The notes: generated by a model not told the origin, from the letters alone. DNA of 64,000 nucleotides from an uncultured Oscillospiraceae bacterium (GCA_910585815.1 CAJUFJ010000009.1:1-64000); one strand, 5' to 3'; shown: positions 1 through 8,078, numbered from the stretch's first letter. Numbers and translations are program-made.

Positions 1-2
1 TG

Positions 3-683
3 CCCTACCCCCGTTTCCTGCTGGGGGCCGACCTGACGCAGACCGCCAAGGTGCTGTACGCCGTCCTGCTGGACAGGTCGAACCTCTCCCGCGCCAACGG
101 CTGGACGGACGAGGACGGAAATATCTTCGTAGTTTTTCCGCTCAATAAGCTGGCTGACATGGTGGACAAAGGCCCTTCAACAGTCAAGAATGCGCTGAAC
201 GAGTTGGAGGCGGCGGGACTGATCGAACGGCGGCGCTGTGGGAACGGGATGCCCAATCGCATCTATGTGAAACAGCCTGACAGCCAGGAAATTGACCGTC
301 TGATGGACAGAAAACTGGCTACCAGACAGCCAGAAAGTTGGCCCTCTGATAGCCAAAAAGCTGGCCGTCAGATAGCCAGAAAATTGGCCCCTAATAAAAT
401 AAGTAATAGTAACTTGAAGAATAACTTGAGTGGAGTGAGTGAGAGCGCCCGCATTTTTGGCCGTTATGGGAATGTCTTTCTGACCGAGGCGGAGATTGCC
501 GAGCTGCAAGCCGACTTCCCCTCTGTCTGGCAGGAGTACATTGAGAGATTGTCCGAGTACATGGCCTCCACTGGCAAGACCTACAAGAGCCACGCCGCTA
601 CTATCCGCCGTTGGGCCAAGGAGGACAGGCGAAAGGGCAAGGGCGTGTCTGACTATTCGTGCAAGGAGGGCGAGAGCCTATGA
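3..683 (+). CDS. Replication initiator protein A (RepA_N-type), 5' end missing
   Basis: The frame is open from base 3 and encodes the PYPRFLLGADL-type entry into an N-terminal initiator domain, so the true start lies upstream of the window. The visible part (about 226 residues) begins with a winged-helix-like region (LADMVDKGPSTVKNALNELE, then LIERRR) typical of RepA_N initiators of Firmicute plasmids and conjugative elements. A polar linker rich in Gln, Ser and Lys follows, then a C-terminal region with FLTEAEIAELQADFP and YKSHAATIRRWAKED, which in this family is thought to contact a DnaC-like loader. Its stop codon overlaps the start of the next gene (ATGA), so the two are translationally coupled. 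It would start replication of the excised element. Function is assigned from family pattern only. Confidence 0.85.
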   Translation, partial: PYPRFLLGADLTQTAKVLYAVLLDRSNLSRANGWTDEDGNIFVVFPLNKLADMVDKGPSTVKNALNELEAAGLIERRRCGNGMPNRIYVKQPDSQEIDRLMDRKLATRQPESWPSDSQKAGRQIARKLAPNKISNSNLKNNLSGVSESARIFGRYGNVFLTEAEIAELQADFPSVWQEYIERLSEYMASTGKTYKSHAATIRRWAKEDRRKGKGVSDYSCKEGESL

Positions 684-1537
684 ATGATTTTGACAGCATC
701 ATCAAGCGCATGACCGTGACCCGGCTGGAACCGGGGGACTACACCGGCGAGGATGGGCTTTTGTACTGCGGCAAGTGCCGCACCCCGAAACAATTCTGTA
801 TGGAGGCCCCGCCGTTGGAGGGCCGCTTGCTCCCCCACCCCTGCCGCTGTGAGCAGGAACGCCTTGACCGGGAGGCGGCGGAGCAGGAGGCCCGCCGTCA
901 CCGTCAGGCCGTGGCCGACTTGAAAGGCAAGGGATTTACCGACCCGGCTATGAAAGATTGGACGTTTGCCAACGACAACGGCAAATGCCCGCAGATGAAA
1001 CACGCCCGGTTCTATGTCGAGAACTGGCCGACCATGCAGGCGGAGAACATCGGCTATCTGCTGTGGGGCGGTGTGGGAACCGGCAAAAGCTATTTCGCCG
1101 GTTGCATTGCCAACGCTCTGATGGAGCAGGAGGTAGCTGTCCGCATGACAAACTTTGCGCTGATACTGAACGACCTGACCGCCAGCTTTGAGGGACGCAA
1201 TGAGTACATAAGCCGCCTGTGCCGCGCCCCGCTGCTTATCCTTGACGACTTCGGCATGGAGCGCGGGACGGAGTACGGTTTAGAGCAGGTCTACAACGTG
1301 ATTGACAGCCGCTACCGCAGCCGCAGGCCGCTGATCGTCACCACCAACCTGTCCCTCCAGGACTTGCAACACCCCCAGGACACCGCCCATGCCCGTATCT
1401 ATGACCGTCTGTTGGAAATGTGCGCCCCTATCCGTTTTTCGGGAGAGAACTTCCGCAGGGCAACGGCGCAGGACAAGCTGGCACGTTTGAAAAATTTGAT
1501 GGAACCGCCCGACCTCTCCCCTGCCGCAGATGACTAG
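680..1537 (+). CDS. DnaC/IstB-like ATP-binding helicase loader
   Basis: This 285-residue AAA+ protein probably loads the host replicative helicase onto the element's origin together with the upstream initiator. An N-terminal cysteine cluster (YCGKCRTPKQFC, later HPCRCEQ) suggests a small zinc-binding segment. Walker A is LLWGGVGTGKSYFAGC, Walker B is LLILDDFGMERGTEYG, and a sensor-like IVTTNLS follows, all characteristic of DnaC/DnaI loaders. The ATG at 680 was chosen because AAGGAGG lies at 663-669 and the ATGA overlap with the initiator stop gives coupling; an upstream in-frame GTG would place the ribosome site inside the gene. Confident at family level. Confidence 0.9.
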   Translation: MNDFDSIIKRMTVTRLEPGDYTGEDGLLYCGKCRTPKQFCMEAPPLEGRLLPHPCRCEQERLDREAAEQEARRHRQAVADLKGKGFTDPAMKDWTFANDNGKCPQMKHARFYVENWPTMQAENIGYLLWGGVGTGKSYFAGCIANALMEQEVAVRMTNFALILNDLTASFEGRNEYISRLCRAPLLILDDFGMERGTEYGLEQVYNVIDSRYRSRRPLIVTTNLSLQDLQHPQDTAHARIYDRLLEMCAPIRFSGENFRRATAQDKLARLKNLMEPPDLSPAADD

Positions 1538-1586
1538 TGGACAGGCAATTTCGCATAGGCTGTTGTGAAAGGCTGGGTGATGTTAT

Positions 1587-1721
1587 TTGCAAACACAGGA
1601 GCTGTGCAAAAGCATTTTCAAGGATGGCTCCACTGAAACGACAAAAGAAAAATTTACACATAAGCTGACCGAGTTGATCAATCAGCTGGAAAAGGAAAAA
1701 CAGGCCATAGCCCAAAAATAA
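1587..1721 (+). CDS. Small hypothetical protein of the mobile element (44 aa)
   Basis: A short frame opens with TTG at 1587, just after an in-frame stop at 1578, and ends at TAA 1719-1721. It encodes a charged, helical peptide containing FKDGSTETTKEKF and ending LINQLEKEKQAIAQK. Small proteins of this look often sit beside serine recombinases in Clostridial elements, but I cannot name a family with certainty. The start codon is weak and no good ribosome site is visible, so it could be the remnant of a longer gene. It lies in the 257-base gap between the loader and the recombinase. Confidence 0.45.
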   Translation: MQTQELCKSIFKDGSTETTKEKFTHKLTELINQLEKEKQAIAQK

Positions 1722-1794
1722 TGTGACAAGCTGTTTTCTGTATGCTATACTGTAAGCAGGAAACAGCTTGTCCTATCTCTAAGGAGATATGAAC

Positions 1795-3348
1795 ATGAAA
1801 GCAGCGATTTACTGCCGCTTATCCGAAGAAGATAGAAACAAGCAATTTGAAACCGACGACAGCAACAGCATCCAGAACCAAAAGGCCATGCTGCTGCAAT
1901 ACGCGATGGAACAGGGGTGGGAAGTTTATAACCTTTACAGTGATGATGATTACACAGGTTCAGACCGCAGGCGGCCCGAATTTAACCGCTTGCTGGAGGA
2001 CGCAAAGGCCCATCGGTTTGACATCGTTCTTTGCAAGACCCAATCCCGCTTTACCCGTGAGCTGGAGCTGGTAGAAAAGTACATCCACGGCCTGTTCCCT
2101 ATCTGGGGCATCCGCTTTGTCAGTATCGTGGACAACGCCGACACCGCCAACAAGGGCAACAAGAAGTCACGGCAGATCAACGGGCTGGTGAACGAGTGGT
2201 ATCTGGAGGATATGTCGGAGAACATCCGAAGCGTCCTCACCAACCGGAGGCAGAACGGCTTCCACATCGGTGCCTTTGCCCTCTACGGCTACCAAAAAGA
2301 CCCCGACCAGAAAGGCCACCTGATTATTGACGAGGAGGCCGCCGCCGTTGTCCGGGAGGTGTTCACCCTCTTTTCTCAGGGCTACGGCAAGACGGCTATC
2401 GCCCGGATGCTCAATGACCGGGGCATCCCCAACCCCACCGAGTACAAGCGGCTCCACGGTTTGCGCTACCAGCAGCCCAAGCGGAAAAACAGCACTCTCT
2501 GGAAGTATTTCGCCATCTCCGATATGCTCACCAACGAAATCTATATTGGGAACATGGTGCAGGGCAAGTATGGGAGCGTGTCCTACAAGACCAAGCAGAA
2601 CAAGCCCCGCCCTCAAAGCGAGTGGTATCGTGTGGAGGGAACCCACGAGGCCATCATCGACCGCCCCCTCTGGAACCGGGTACAGTCCATGATCGCAGAG
2701 CGGGCCAAGCCCTTTGACTGCGGCACTGTGGGCCTGTTCGCCCGGAAAGCGATCTGCGCCAACTGCGGCTACACCATGCGTTCCTCCAAAAATCGCGGGC
2801 GGCATTACCTCCAATGCTCCAACCGCCATGTGGCAAAGGACGCCTGTATCGGCTCCTTCATTTCGGTGGAAAAGCTGGAGCGGATGGTCATTGACGAGCT
2901 GAACCGGCTGGTGGCGGCGTATTTGGACAAGGACGAGTTGGAGCGGAGCATTGAGTTCTGCGAAAGTCTGCAAGGCCAGAAAAGGCAGCTCCTGGACACC
3001 CTCTCCGCCTATGAGAAGAAGATTGCCGAGTACACCAAGGGCCTGCGGGATTTATACATGGATAAGGTCAAGGGTCTGCTCAACGACAGTGACTTCTCCG
3101 CCCTCTCCAAAGAGTTTTCCTCCGAGAAGTCCCGGCTGGAGCGTGTCCTGCTGGACGGTCAGCGTCAGCTTGCGGAATTGGAGGACAGGATTGCCGCGGG
3201 AGATAACCGAAAAGCCCTGGTGGAGCGGTATATAAACCTAGAACACTTGACACGTGAAATCGTAGAAATCCTCATCGACCACATCACTGTAGGCAAACGC
3301 ATCCCTGGCACCCGTGACGTTCCCATTGAAATCCACTGGAATTTTTAA
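1795..3348 (+). CDS. Large serine recombinase (integrase) of the element
   Basis: A 517-residue site-specific recombinase that would integrate and excise the element. The N-terminal catalytic domain begins AAIYCRLSEED, with the nucleophilic serine expected in the YCRLS motif and conserved arginines in QSRFTRELE. The central recombinase domain (about 160-300) contains NGLVNEWYLEDMSENIR and the RVEGTHEAII segment. A zinc ribbon (CANCGYTM, then LQCSNR and DAC) is near residue 325, and a long coiled coil (about 385-470) precedes the C-terminus. AAGGAG at 1781-1786 lies only 2 bases from the ATG at 1789 but 8 bases from the ATG at 1795, so the second is preferred. It sits next to the element's junction with chromosomal DNA, as expected for an integrase. 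Confidence 0.93.
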   Translation: MKAAIYCRLSEEDRNKQFETDDSNSIQNQKAMLLQYAMEQGWEVYNLYSDDDYTGSDRRRPEFNRLLEDAKAHRFDIVLCKTQSRFTRELELVEKYIHGLFPIWGIRFVSIVDNADTANKGNKKSRQINGLVNEWYLEDMSENIRSVLTNRRQNGFHIGAFALYGYQKDPDQKGHLIIDEEAAAVVREVFTLFSQGYGKTAIARMLNDRGIPNPTEYKRLHGLRYQQPKRKNSTLWKYFAISDMLTNEIYIGNMVQGKYGSVSYKTKQNKPRPQSEWYRVEGTHEAIIDRPLWNRVQSMIAERAKPFDCGTVGLFARKAICANCGYTMRSSKNRGRHYLQCSNRHVAKDACIGSFISVEKLERMVIDELNRLVAAYLDKDELERSIEFCESLQGQKRQLLDTLSAYEKKIAEYTKGLRDLYMDKVKGLLNDSDFSALSKEFSSEKSRLERVLLDGQRQLAELEDRIAAGDNRKALVERYINLEHLTREIVEILIDHITVGKRIPGTRDVPIEIHWNF

Positions 3349-3364
3349 GGAGCATATAGACCCT

Positions 3365-3559
3365 ATGCAACCCAAAGAAGAATTTGAGCAAACCATTCAA
3401 TCCATCGACCAGGCGTTAGGTGAAATTGAGCGCACCCTGGAGCAAATGATGACCCTGGCCCAGCTGTCCGCCAGCGATTTGAACATAGACCGGGAGGTTC
3501 TGCAAAAGACACTGGAACGCCTCCAGCGCAAGATTGACCGCATCGCCGATACGATTTAG
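3365..3559 (+). CDS. Small helical protein between recombinase and element end (64 aa)
   Basis: This 64-residue acidic protein follows the recombinase by 16 bases and has AAGGAG at 3347-3352 overlapping the recombinase stop. It is almost wholly predicted helix with heptad-like hydrophobic spacing (FEQTIQSIDQALGEIERTL, then LQKTLERLQRKIDRI), suggesting a coiled-coil or a small helical partner. Its place between integrase and attachment site suggests a directionality or accessory factor, but that is inference from position; I do not recognise a named family. An in-frame ATG further upstream lies within the recombinase gene and has no ribosome site. Confidence 0.65.
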   Translation: MQPKEEFEQTIQSIDQALGEIERTLEQMMTLAQLSASDLNIDREVLQKTLERLQRKIDRIADTI

Positions 3560-3589
3560 CGCCATTTTTCGCCGTTTTTTGCAATAATG

Positions 3590-3615
3590 TTGCACTTTCG
3601 TGATTGCACCAGAGC
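3590..3615. other. Probable attachment-site junction (attR) of the element
   Basis: The manganese-catalase-like frame becomes recognisable at GTGATTGCACCAGAGCAGAA (from 3600); directly upstream the same frame meets a stop at 3585-3587 and no longer matches the family. The crossover therefore lies close to 3600, probably within the GATTGCA region. Just inside, 3560-3596 is T-rich with short inverted TGCAA/TTGCA elements. The exact core dinucleotide cannot be set without the empty site. Confidence 0.6.
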
Positions 3616-3833
3616 AGAAGGCCCGGCTCACCTACGATAACATCCTCCGCTTGTCCGACGACCCGGATGTAAACAACGTAATCCGCTTCCTGCGGGAGCG
3701 GGAGATTGTCCACTTCCAGCGGTTTGGCGAATGCATCCGCCTGTGCAAGGAAAAGATGGACACCCCCAACATCTACCTCAGCAACCCCGCTTTCGACAAA
3801 AAACAGCCCGGAAATACCCCCCGCGGCAGGTAA
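3600..3833 (+). pseudogene. 3' remnant of a manganese catalase (CotJC-like) gene interrupted by the element
   Basis: The 77-residue frame carries APEQKARLTYDNILRLSDDP, FLREREIVHFQRFGE and SNPAFDKK, the C-terminal signature of manganese catalases/CotJC spore-coat proteins, including the metal-site ExxH-like EREIVHF helix. Family members are roughly 190-300 residues, so the N-terminal part is missing; it must lie at the other end of the inserted element or be lost. There is no ribosome site at the GTG. The fragment ends in a normal-looking stop followed by a terminator, so the chromosomal 3' end is intact. Confidence 0.8.
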
Positions 3834-3840
3834 TACAAAA

Positions 3841-3886
3841 ACAGCGAGGAATGGGTCATAGTGGTCCATTCCTTGCTGCTTTTTAT
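3841..3886 (+). terminator. Rho-independent terminator after the catalase remnant
   Basis: CAGC-G-AGGAATGG pairs with CCATTCCT-T-GCTG around a short loop and is followed by CTTTTTAT. It ends the original catalase transcription unit. Confidence 0.8.
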
Positions 3887-3909
3887 CTCTAAAATCCACG
3901 CGTCCCGCC

Positions 3910-4764
3910 CTACCCCTTTGCCAGCGGGATCACCCTCTGCACGCTCTGTTCCGCGCCGCAGGTCTGGATCACGGGGGAAATCTCCTGATAGGCCCCCGCC
4001 GCGTCCCCCGCGTCCGAGGGGAAAAAGACCCACTGCGTCATAAAGCTGTGCGCGTAATTACAGTGGATATTCCCCGTATATATCTGCACAACCGGGTCCT
4101 CTACCCGGCCGTCCGTCTGCCGGGCGCAGTCCTGCCGGAAGGACAGATAGCTCTGCCCGTCCTTGACGTAGATAATGTGGATGTTCAAATCCTCCTTGGG
4201 GATATCCAGCCGGGCGCTGCGCCCCGCATCTTTGTTGTAGGCGTTCTCCGCCTCCACCTTTTCAAAATAGAAGCGGTCCCGCTGTGCCGCCACAATGTCA
4301 GCCTCCATGTCCCGGTATTTTTCCGGGACCAGCACGTTCAGGGTGCAGTCCTCATACACAAATTGCCCGGTCACATCGGTTCCGTCGGCGGTTTGGATGG
4401 GGTTGTGGTTAAAATAGTTCCGGCTCACCCGGATGCACTGCCCGTTCGGGTCGATTTCCACCGGATATTGCAGGCCGTTCATGGTATACAGCGGCGTACC
4501 CTTCTCGTCCAGACTCTGATAATTGTAAAAGTCCGCCACAAAGGCCCCCGCCTTCTCCTCCAGCTCCGCCAGGAGCCGGGCGCTGCGTTCCGCAATTTCC
4601 AGATATTGCGCCGGGTCGTCCTCCCCTGTGTACTGCACCTGGGTTGTATAGAGGTTCCGATACTCCTCCCGGGGGGTGCCCTCCCCCGCCTCATGCCCTC
4701 TGCCGCAGGCGGTCAGGCTTGCCAGGCAGGCCAGCGCCAGCAGTCCGCTCAAATACTTTCTCAT
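3910..4764 (-). CDS. Secreted lipoprotein of unknown function (284 aa)
   Basis: The N-terminus MRKYLSGLLALACLASLTAC is a lipoprotein signal peptide with lipobox SLTAC and Cys20, so the mature protein should be anchored to the outer face of the membrane. The rest is mixed alpha/beta with a helical segment (YLEIAERSARLLAELEEKAG) and no motif I can name. The start follows AGGAGG within 4770-4777, which overlaps the stop codon of the upstream glycosyltransferase, so the two form an operon. A link to polysaccharide export or envelope sensing is possible from context only. The frame remains open far upstream, but that extension overlaps the glycosyltransferase and is discarded. Confidence 0.8.
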   Translation of the reverse strand: MRKYLSGLLALACLASLTACGRGHEAGEGTPREEYRNLYTTQVQYTGEDDPAQYLEIAERSARLLAELEEKAGAFVADFYNYQSLDEKGTPLYTMNGLQYPVEIDPNGQCIRVSRNYFNHNPIQTADGTDVTGQFVYEDCTLNVLVPEKYRDMEADIVAAQRDRFYFEKVEAENAYNKDAGRSARLDIPKEDLNIHIIYVKDGQSYLSFRQDCARQTDGRVEDPVVQIYTGNIHCNYAHSFMTQWVFFPSDAGDAAGAYQEISPVIQTCGAEQSVQRVIPLAKG

Positions 4765-4775
4765 AATGTTCCTCC

Positions 4776-6020
4776 TTATCTCCCCGGCAGCGGAGGGGCC
4801 ATGGTGCGGGTGTGGCGGATCTCCTCCCAGACGGTGGTTTTTTTCCAGAAGCTGCACGCGGTGATGGGTAGCCAGGTGAGCAGGAACAGCCAGTAGGCGG
4901 CCAGGCCCTTCCACAGGCGGCGGTCCCACTTGCCCTCCAGGGTAATCACAAGCCCGGCGGCGGCGGTGGCGGTGAGCGCGGCCCAGGCCAGATTGCCGAG
5001 GGCGCCCGCCAGCCCCAGAAGCAGGGCCTGAAGGGGGGTCCGCCCTCCCAGGGCGGCGGAGAGGGCCGTACACGCCAGTCCCGCCAGGGCGGCCAGCTGG
5101 TAGGCGGGCAGGAGCAGGGTCGCCTCGAAGTCAAAGAGGGACAGCCGGGGCCGGTCGGCCTGGGCCTCGTTCAGGGCGGGCAGGTAGCGCTGGGCCACCT
5201 GCAGGGTGCCGCTGGACCAGCGGCGGCGCTGGGTGAGGGACTGTTCCCAGGTGAGGGGCTGCTCGTCGTAGGTAACCGCCCTGGGCACATAGGCCACCCG
5301 CTCCCCCGCCAGCACGGCCTGGGCAGTGATCTCCAGGTCCTCACTGATGGTCTCGGTATGCCAGCCGCCCAAGCGGTCCAGCAGCGCCTGGGTCACCATA
5401 AAGCCGGTGCCCCCGATCATGGCGGACACCCCCAGCCCCGCCTTGCCCCCGTTGTGAAAGCGGTCCATCATCCAGTAGTAGATGGAGGAGCAGCCGGACA
5501 CGGCGGTGTCGTAGGGATTCTTGCTGTCCCGGTAGCCCTGGGCCGCTCTGGCCCCGGCCATCCGGGCGTTGTTCATCTCCGCCAGAAAGCGGGGGTCCAC
5601 CACGTTGTCCGCGTCGAAGACCAGCCAGGCATCGTACCGCCGGCCCCGAAGCCGGTTGTAGGCGAAGCGGAGGACCTCTCCCTTGCTTTTCACCGGCGCC
5701 GTACACTCCAGCACCCTGGCCCCGAAGTTCCGGGCCGCCAGCGCGGTGTTGTCGGTGCAGTTGTTGGGGACGACCCAGATATCGTACAGGTCAGAGGGGT
5801 AATCCTGGGTGAGCAGGCTGTTGATCAGGGGGCCGATCACCAGCTCCTCATTCCGGGCGGCAATCAAAATCGCAAACCGGGTCCGGGCCGGGTGAAAGCC
5901 GTAATCGGCGGGCCGCCTCACGCTGGCCAGGCCGGAGACCAGATACCACAGCCCCCATAACGTCATCAAAACTCCCATAGTGCCCGTCAGGGCCAGTGCG
6001 GCAGGAAACAGCCAATCCAT
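4776..6020 (-). CDS. Membrane GT2-family glycosyltransferase (414 aa)
   Basis: A processive-type family 2 glycosyltransferase. An N-terminal membrane segment (about 3-30) leads into the GT-A domain: ILIAARNEE, the DXD-like VFDADN motif that binds metal and nucleotide sugar, TISEDLEIT with the catalytic acidic residue, and the acceptor/product motif QRRRW. Two or more hydrophobic segments follow (about 310-395), so the protein is an integral membrane enzyme acting on the cytoplasmic face, possibly passing a polymer outward. The sugar and polymer cannot be told from sequence. It is first in a two-gene operon with the lipoprotein. Confidence 0.88.
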   Translation of the reverse strand: MDWLFPAALALTGTMGVLMTLWGLWYLVSGLASVRRPADYGFHPARTRFAILIAARNEELVIGPLINSLLTQDYPSDLYDIWVVPNNCTDNTALAARNFGARVLECTAPVKSKGEVLRFAYNRLRGRRYDAWLVFDADNVVDPRFLAEMNNARMAGARAAQGYRDSKNPYDTAVSGCSSIYYWMMDRFHNGGKAGLGVSAMIGGTGFMVTQALLDRLGGWHTETISEDLEITAQAVLAGERVAYVPRAVTYDEQPLTWEQSLTQRRRWSSGTLQVAQRYLPALNEAQADRPRLSLFDFEATLLLPAYQLAALAGLACTALSAALGGRTPLQALLLGLAGALGNLAWAALTATAAAGLVITLEGKWDRRLWKGLAAYWLFLLTWLPITACSFWKKTTVWEEIRHTRTMAPPLPGR

Positions 6021-6156
6021 ATCCCGCTCCTCCTCTCGTTTGTTCTGTCCCCAAGGATAGCAGGCCTTTTTTAAGGACAGCGCGGGATTCTGATTAAGAT
6101 TTCATGAAGGTTTCCTTAATGTGCCAGCCTGCGACCAAAATTTACACATTCTTCAT

Positions 6157-6185
6157 TTGACAAAAATGACGAAATCAGCTATACT
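6157..6185 (+). promoter_or_regulatory. SigmaA-type promoter of the transporter operon
   Basis: TTGACA (6157-6162) and TATACT (6180-6185) are separated by 17 bases. It lies about 145 bases upstream of the first transporter gene, leaving a long leader. Confidence 0.85.
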
Positions 6186-6243
6186 ATATTTAGTCATTAT
6201 GTCAGGTTCTTCCACTTCAGGTACACAGACATACGGATTTTTG

Positions 6244-6323
6244 TGGGCCGGTCGTAAGCTTGGCCCCCTTTTCATTTCCGGGAGAGCCTGTAACCCGGCG
6301 CGAAAGCGCCCCGGAAAAGGAGG
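6244..6323 (+). promoter_or_regulatory. Structured 5' leader of the transporter operon
   Basis: Two structures are visible in the predicted transcript. GGGCC...GGCCCC (about 6245-6267) forms a hairpin followed by a short T-rich run (CTTTTCATTT), resembling a weak intrinsic terminator. Then TTTCCGGG (6275-6282) can pair with CCCGGAAA (6310-6317), enclosing a perfect GGCGC-GAAA-GCGCC hairpin (6297-6310); the helix ends against the AAGGAGG at 6317-6323. It could control termination or ribosome access. I do not recognise it as a known riboswitch class. Confidence 0.55.
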
Positions 6324-6328
6324 TAACA

Positions 6329-7441
6329 TTGCTTCAATTCGATCACGTCAGTCTCACCTACGGAACCCAGAAGATTCTCCGCGATATCTCATTTGAAATT
6401 CAGGAGGGGCAGTTCGCCGTCTTCATCGGCCCCTCCGGCTGCGGCAAAACCACCACCCTGAAGATGATTAACCGCCTGATTCAGCCCGACAGCGGCCGCA
6501 TCTGCCTGAACGGCCAGGATATCGCCGCCATCGACCGCTATGAGCTGCGGCGGCACACCGGCTATGTGATTCAGCAGATCGGCCTGTTTCCCAACATGAC
6601 GGTGGCCCAAAACATCTGCGTGGTGCCCAAGCTGCTGAAATGGCCCAGGGACAAGTGCGACCAGATTGTCCATGACCTGCTGGACATGGTGGAGCTGCCC
6701 TACGACCAGTACGCCCACAAGTACCCCGGTGAGATGTCCGGAGGCCAGCAGCAGCGCATCGGCATCCTGCGGGCCCTGGCCGCCTCTCCCCCGGTGGTGC
6801 TGATGGATGAGCCCTTCAGCGCCCTGGACCCCATGACCCGCCGCTCCCTCCAGCTGGAGGTGAAGACCTTGCAGCAGAAGCTGAACAAGACCATCGTCTT
6901 CGTCACCCACGACATGGAGGAGGCCCTGGACCTGGCCGACGTCATTGTCTTTATGAACCAGGGGGAGATTGTCCAGATCGCCCCGCCGGAGGAGATGCTG
7001 GAAAACCCCGCCACCGACCAGATTCGGGAGTTTTTGGGCAAGCACCAGGCCGGCCCCGACCCCGCCGGGCTGACGGTGGACCAGTTTATGCGCACCGGCA
7101 TCATCACTGTAAAGGAAAACCGGGGCGTCAACGAGTGCGTCAGCCGGATGCAGCACCACAACGTGGACACCCTCCTGGTGGTGGACGAGCAGCGCCGGTA
7201 CCAGGGCACCGTGTCCATCGCCGACATCCGCCTCACCGGTCACGTGGTGAAGACCATCGGCCCCCTGGTGCGGTGCACCACCCCCACCGTCCACGTGGGG
7301 GACAACGCCAGGGAGTGCTTCGAGCAGCTCATCTCCAGCGGCTTCCCCTACCTGGTGGTGCTGAAGGAGGACGAGACGGTGGCGGGCATCGTCACCAAGA
7401 CCAGCATGGCCTCCGCCATGGCGGAACAGCTGTGGGGGTGA
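6329..7441 (+). CDS. opuCA: Osmoprotectant-type ABC transporter ATP-binding protein with CBS domains
   Basis: A 370-residue ATPase of the OpuCA/ProV type that energises uptake of glycine betaine, carnitine or a related quaternary amine. Walker A is GPSGCGKT (34-41), the signature is MSGGQQQR (136-143), Walker B is VVLMDEP (156-162) and the switch histidine is in VTHD (194). Two CBS domains occupy about 255-370; in this family they sense ionic strength or bind nucleotides such as c-di-AMP. The TTG at 6329 is chosen because AAGGAGG ends 5 bases upstream and homologous proteins begin at this point. It heads a three-gene operon with the two permease genes. Confidence 0.9.
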   Translation: MLQFDHVSLTYGTQKILRDISFEIQEGQFAVFIGPSGCGKTTTLKMINRLIQPDSGRICLNGQDIAAIDRYELRRHTGYVIQQIGLFPNMTVAQNICVVPKLLKWPRDKCDQIVHDLLDMVELPYDQYAHKYPGEMSGGQQQRIGILRALAASPPVVLMDEPFSALDPMTRRSLQLEVKTLQQKLNKTIVFVTHDMEEALDLADVIVFMNQGEIVQIAPPEEMLENPATDQIREFLGKHQAGPDPAGLTVDQFMRTGIITVKENRGVNECVSRMQHHNVDTLLVVDEQRRYQGTVSIADIRLTGHVVKTIGPLVRCTTPTVHVGDNARECFEQLISSGFPYLVVLKEDETVAGIVTKTSMASAMAEQLWG

Positions 7442-7445
7442 TGGA

Positions 7446-8078
7446 ATGAATGAGCTTCTTCTCTCCATCCTCCGGGCCGCCGCCGTCCACACCGGCTACA
7501 CCCTGGTGTGCGTGGCCGTGGGCTTTGTGCTGGGGCTGTTTCTGGGCATCGGGCTGTCCCGGCTGCCCACCCTGTCCCGGTATCTGATTCCCCTGCTGTC
7601 CATTTTGAACACCGTGCCCGGCATTGTCTTCATCGGCGTGCTGTACATCTTCACCGGCATGACCCCCGCCACGGTGATCATCGCCCTGTCCATCTACGCC
7701 ATGTTCCCGGTGCTGAAAAACACCGTCACCGGCCTGAACGGGGTGGACCGGCAGTATAAGGAGGCCGCCCGGGGCTGCGGCATGAACCACTACCAGCGCC
7801 TGGTCCAGGTGGAGCTGCCCCTGGCCATGCCCACCATCATCGGCGGGCTGCGGCTGTCCGCCGTCTACACCGTCAGCTGGACGGTGCTGGCCGCCATGAT
7901 CGGCCTGGGCGGCCTGGGCGACTTCGTCTACCAGGGGGTCAGCTCCAACAACAACGCCCTGATCCTCCAGGGGGCCATCCCCGCCGCCATTCTGGCCCTG
8001 GTGCTGGGCGGGCTGGTGGACGCCCTGCAAAAGCGGGTGGTCCCCAGGGGCCTGCGGAAAGGCGGGGCGGGCACATGA
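7446..8078 (+). CDS. opuCB: Osmoprotectant-type ABC transporter permease
   Basis: A 210-residue integral membrane permease with about five hydrophobic segments, starting from the first helix after SILRAAAVHTGYT. The EAA loop, which contacts the ATPase, is visible as KEAARGCGMNHYQRLVQVELP. The gene begins 4 bases after the ATPase stop, and its own stop overlaps the next start by 4 bases (8075-8078), which implies coupled translation. It is the stand-alone permease of the complex; the second permease is fused to the substrate-binding domain downstream. Confidence 0.9.
   Translation: MNELLLSILRAAAVHTGYTLVCVAVGFVLGLFLGIGLSRLPTLSRYLIPLLSILNTVPGIVFIGVLYIFTGMTPATVIIALSIYAMFPVLKNTVTGLNGVDRQYKEAARGCGMNHYQRLVQVELPLAMPTIIGGLRLSAVYTVSWTVLAAMIGLGGLGDFVYQGVSSNNNALILQGAIPAAILALVLGGLVDALQKRVVPRGLRKGGAGT

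Larger units (their letters stand above)
1..3605 (+). mobile_element. Right end of an integrative (ICE/IME-type) element
   Basis: A replication initiator, a DnaC-like loader, a small ORF, a large serine recombinase and a 64-residue ORF lie in one direction and stop abruptly at about 3600, where the reading frame of a manganese-catalase-like gene resumes without its first two thirds. Recombinase genes of such elements usually sit beside one attachment site, which fits. The left part lies outside the window, so size, conjugation genes and cargo are unknown. That it is integrative is inference from gene content and the interrupted target gene. Confidence 0.8.

Noticed and set aside
4765..5073. 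N-terminal extension of the lipoprotein into the glycosyltransferase gene
   Set aside because: The extension overlaps the glycosyltransferase frame; the lipoprotein signal peptide with lipobox fixes the start at 4764.
6244..6323. Known riboswitch (c-di-AMP ydaO, guanidine-I/II/III) before the transporter operon
   Set aside because: The conserved core sequences of these classes as I know them are not found; only the generic hairpins are reported.
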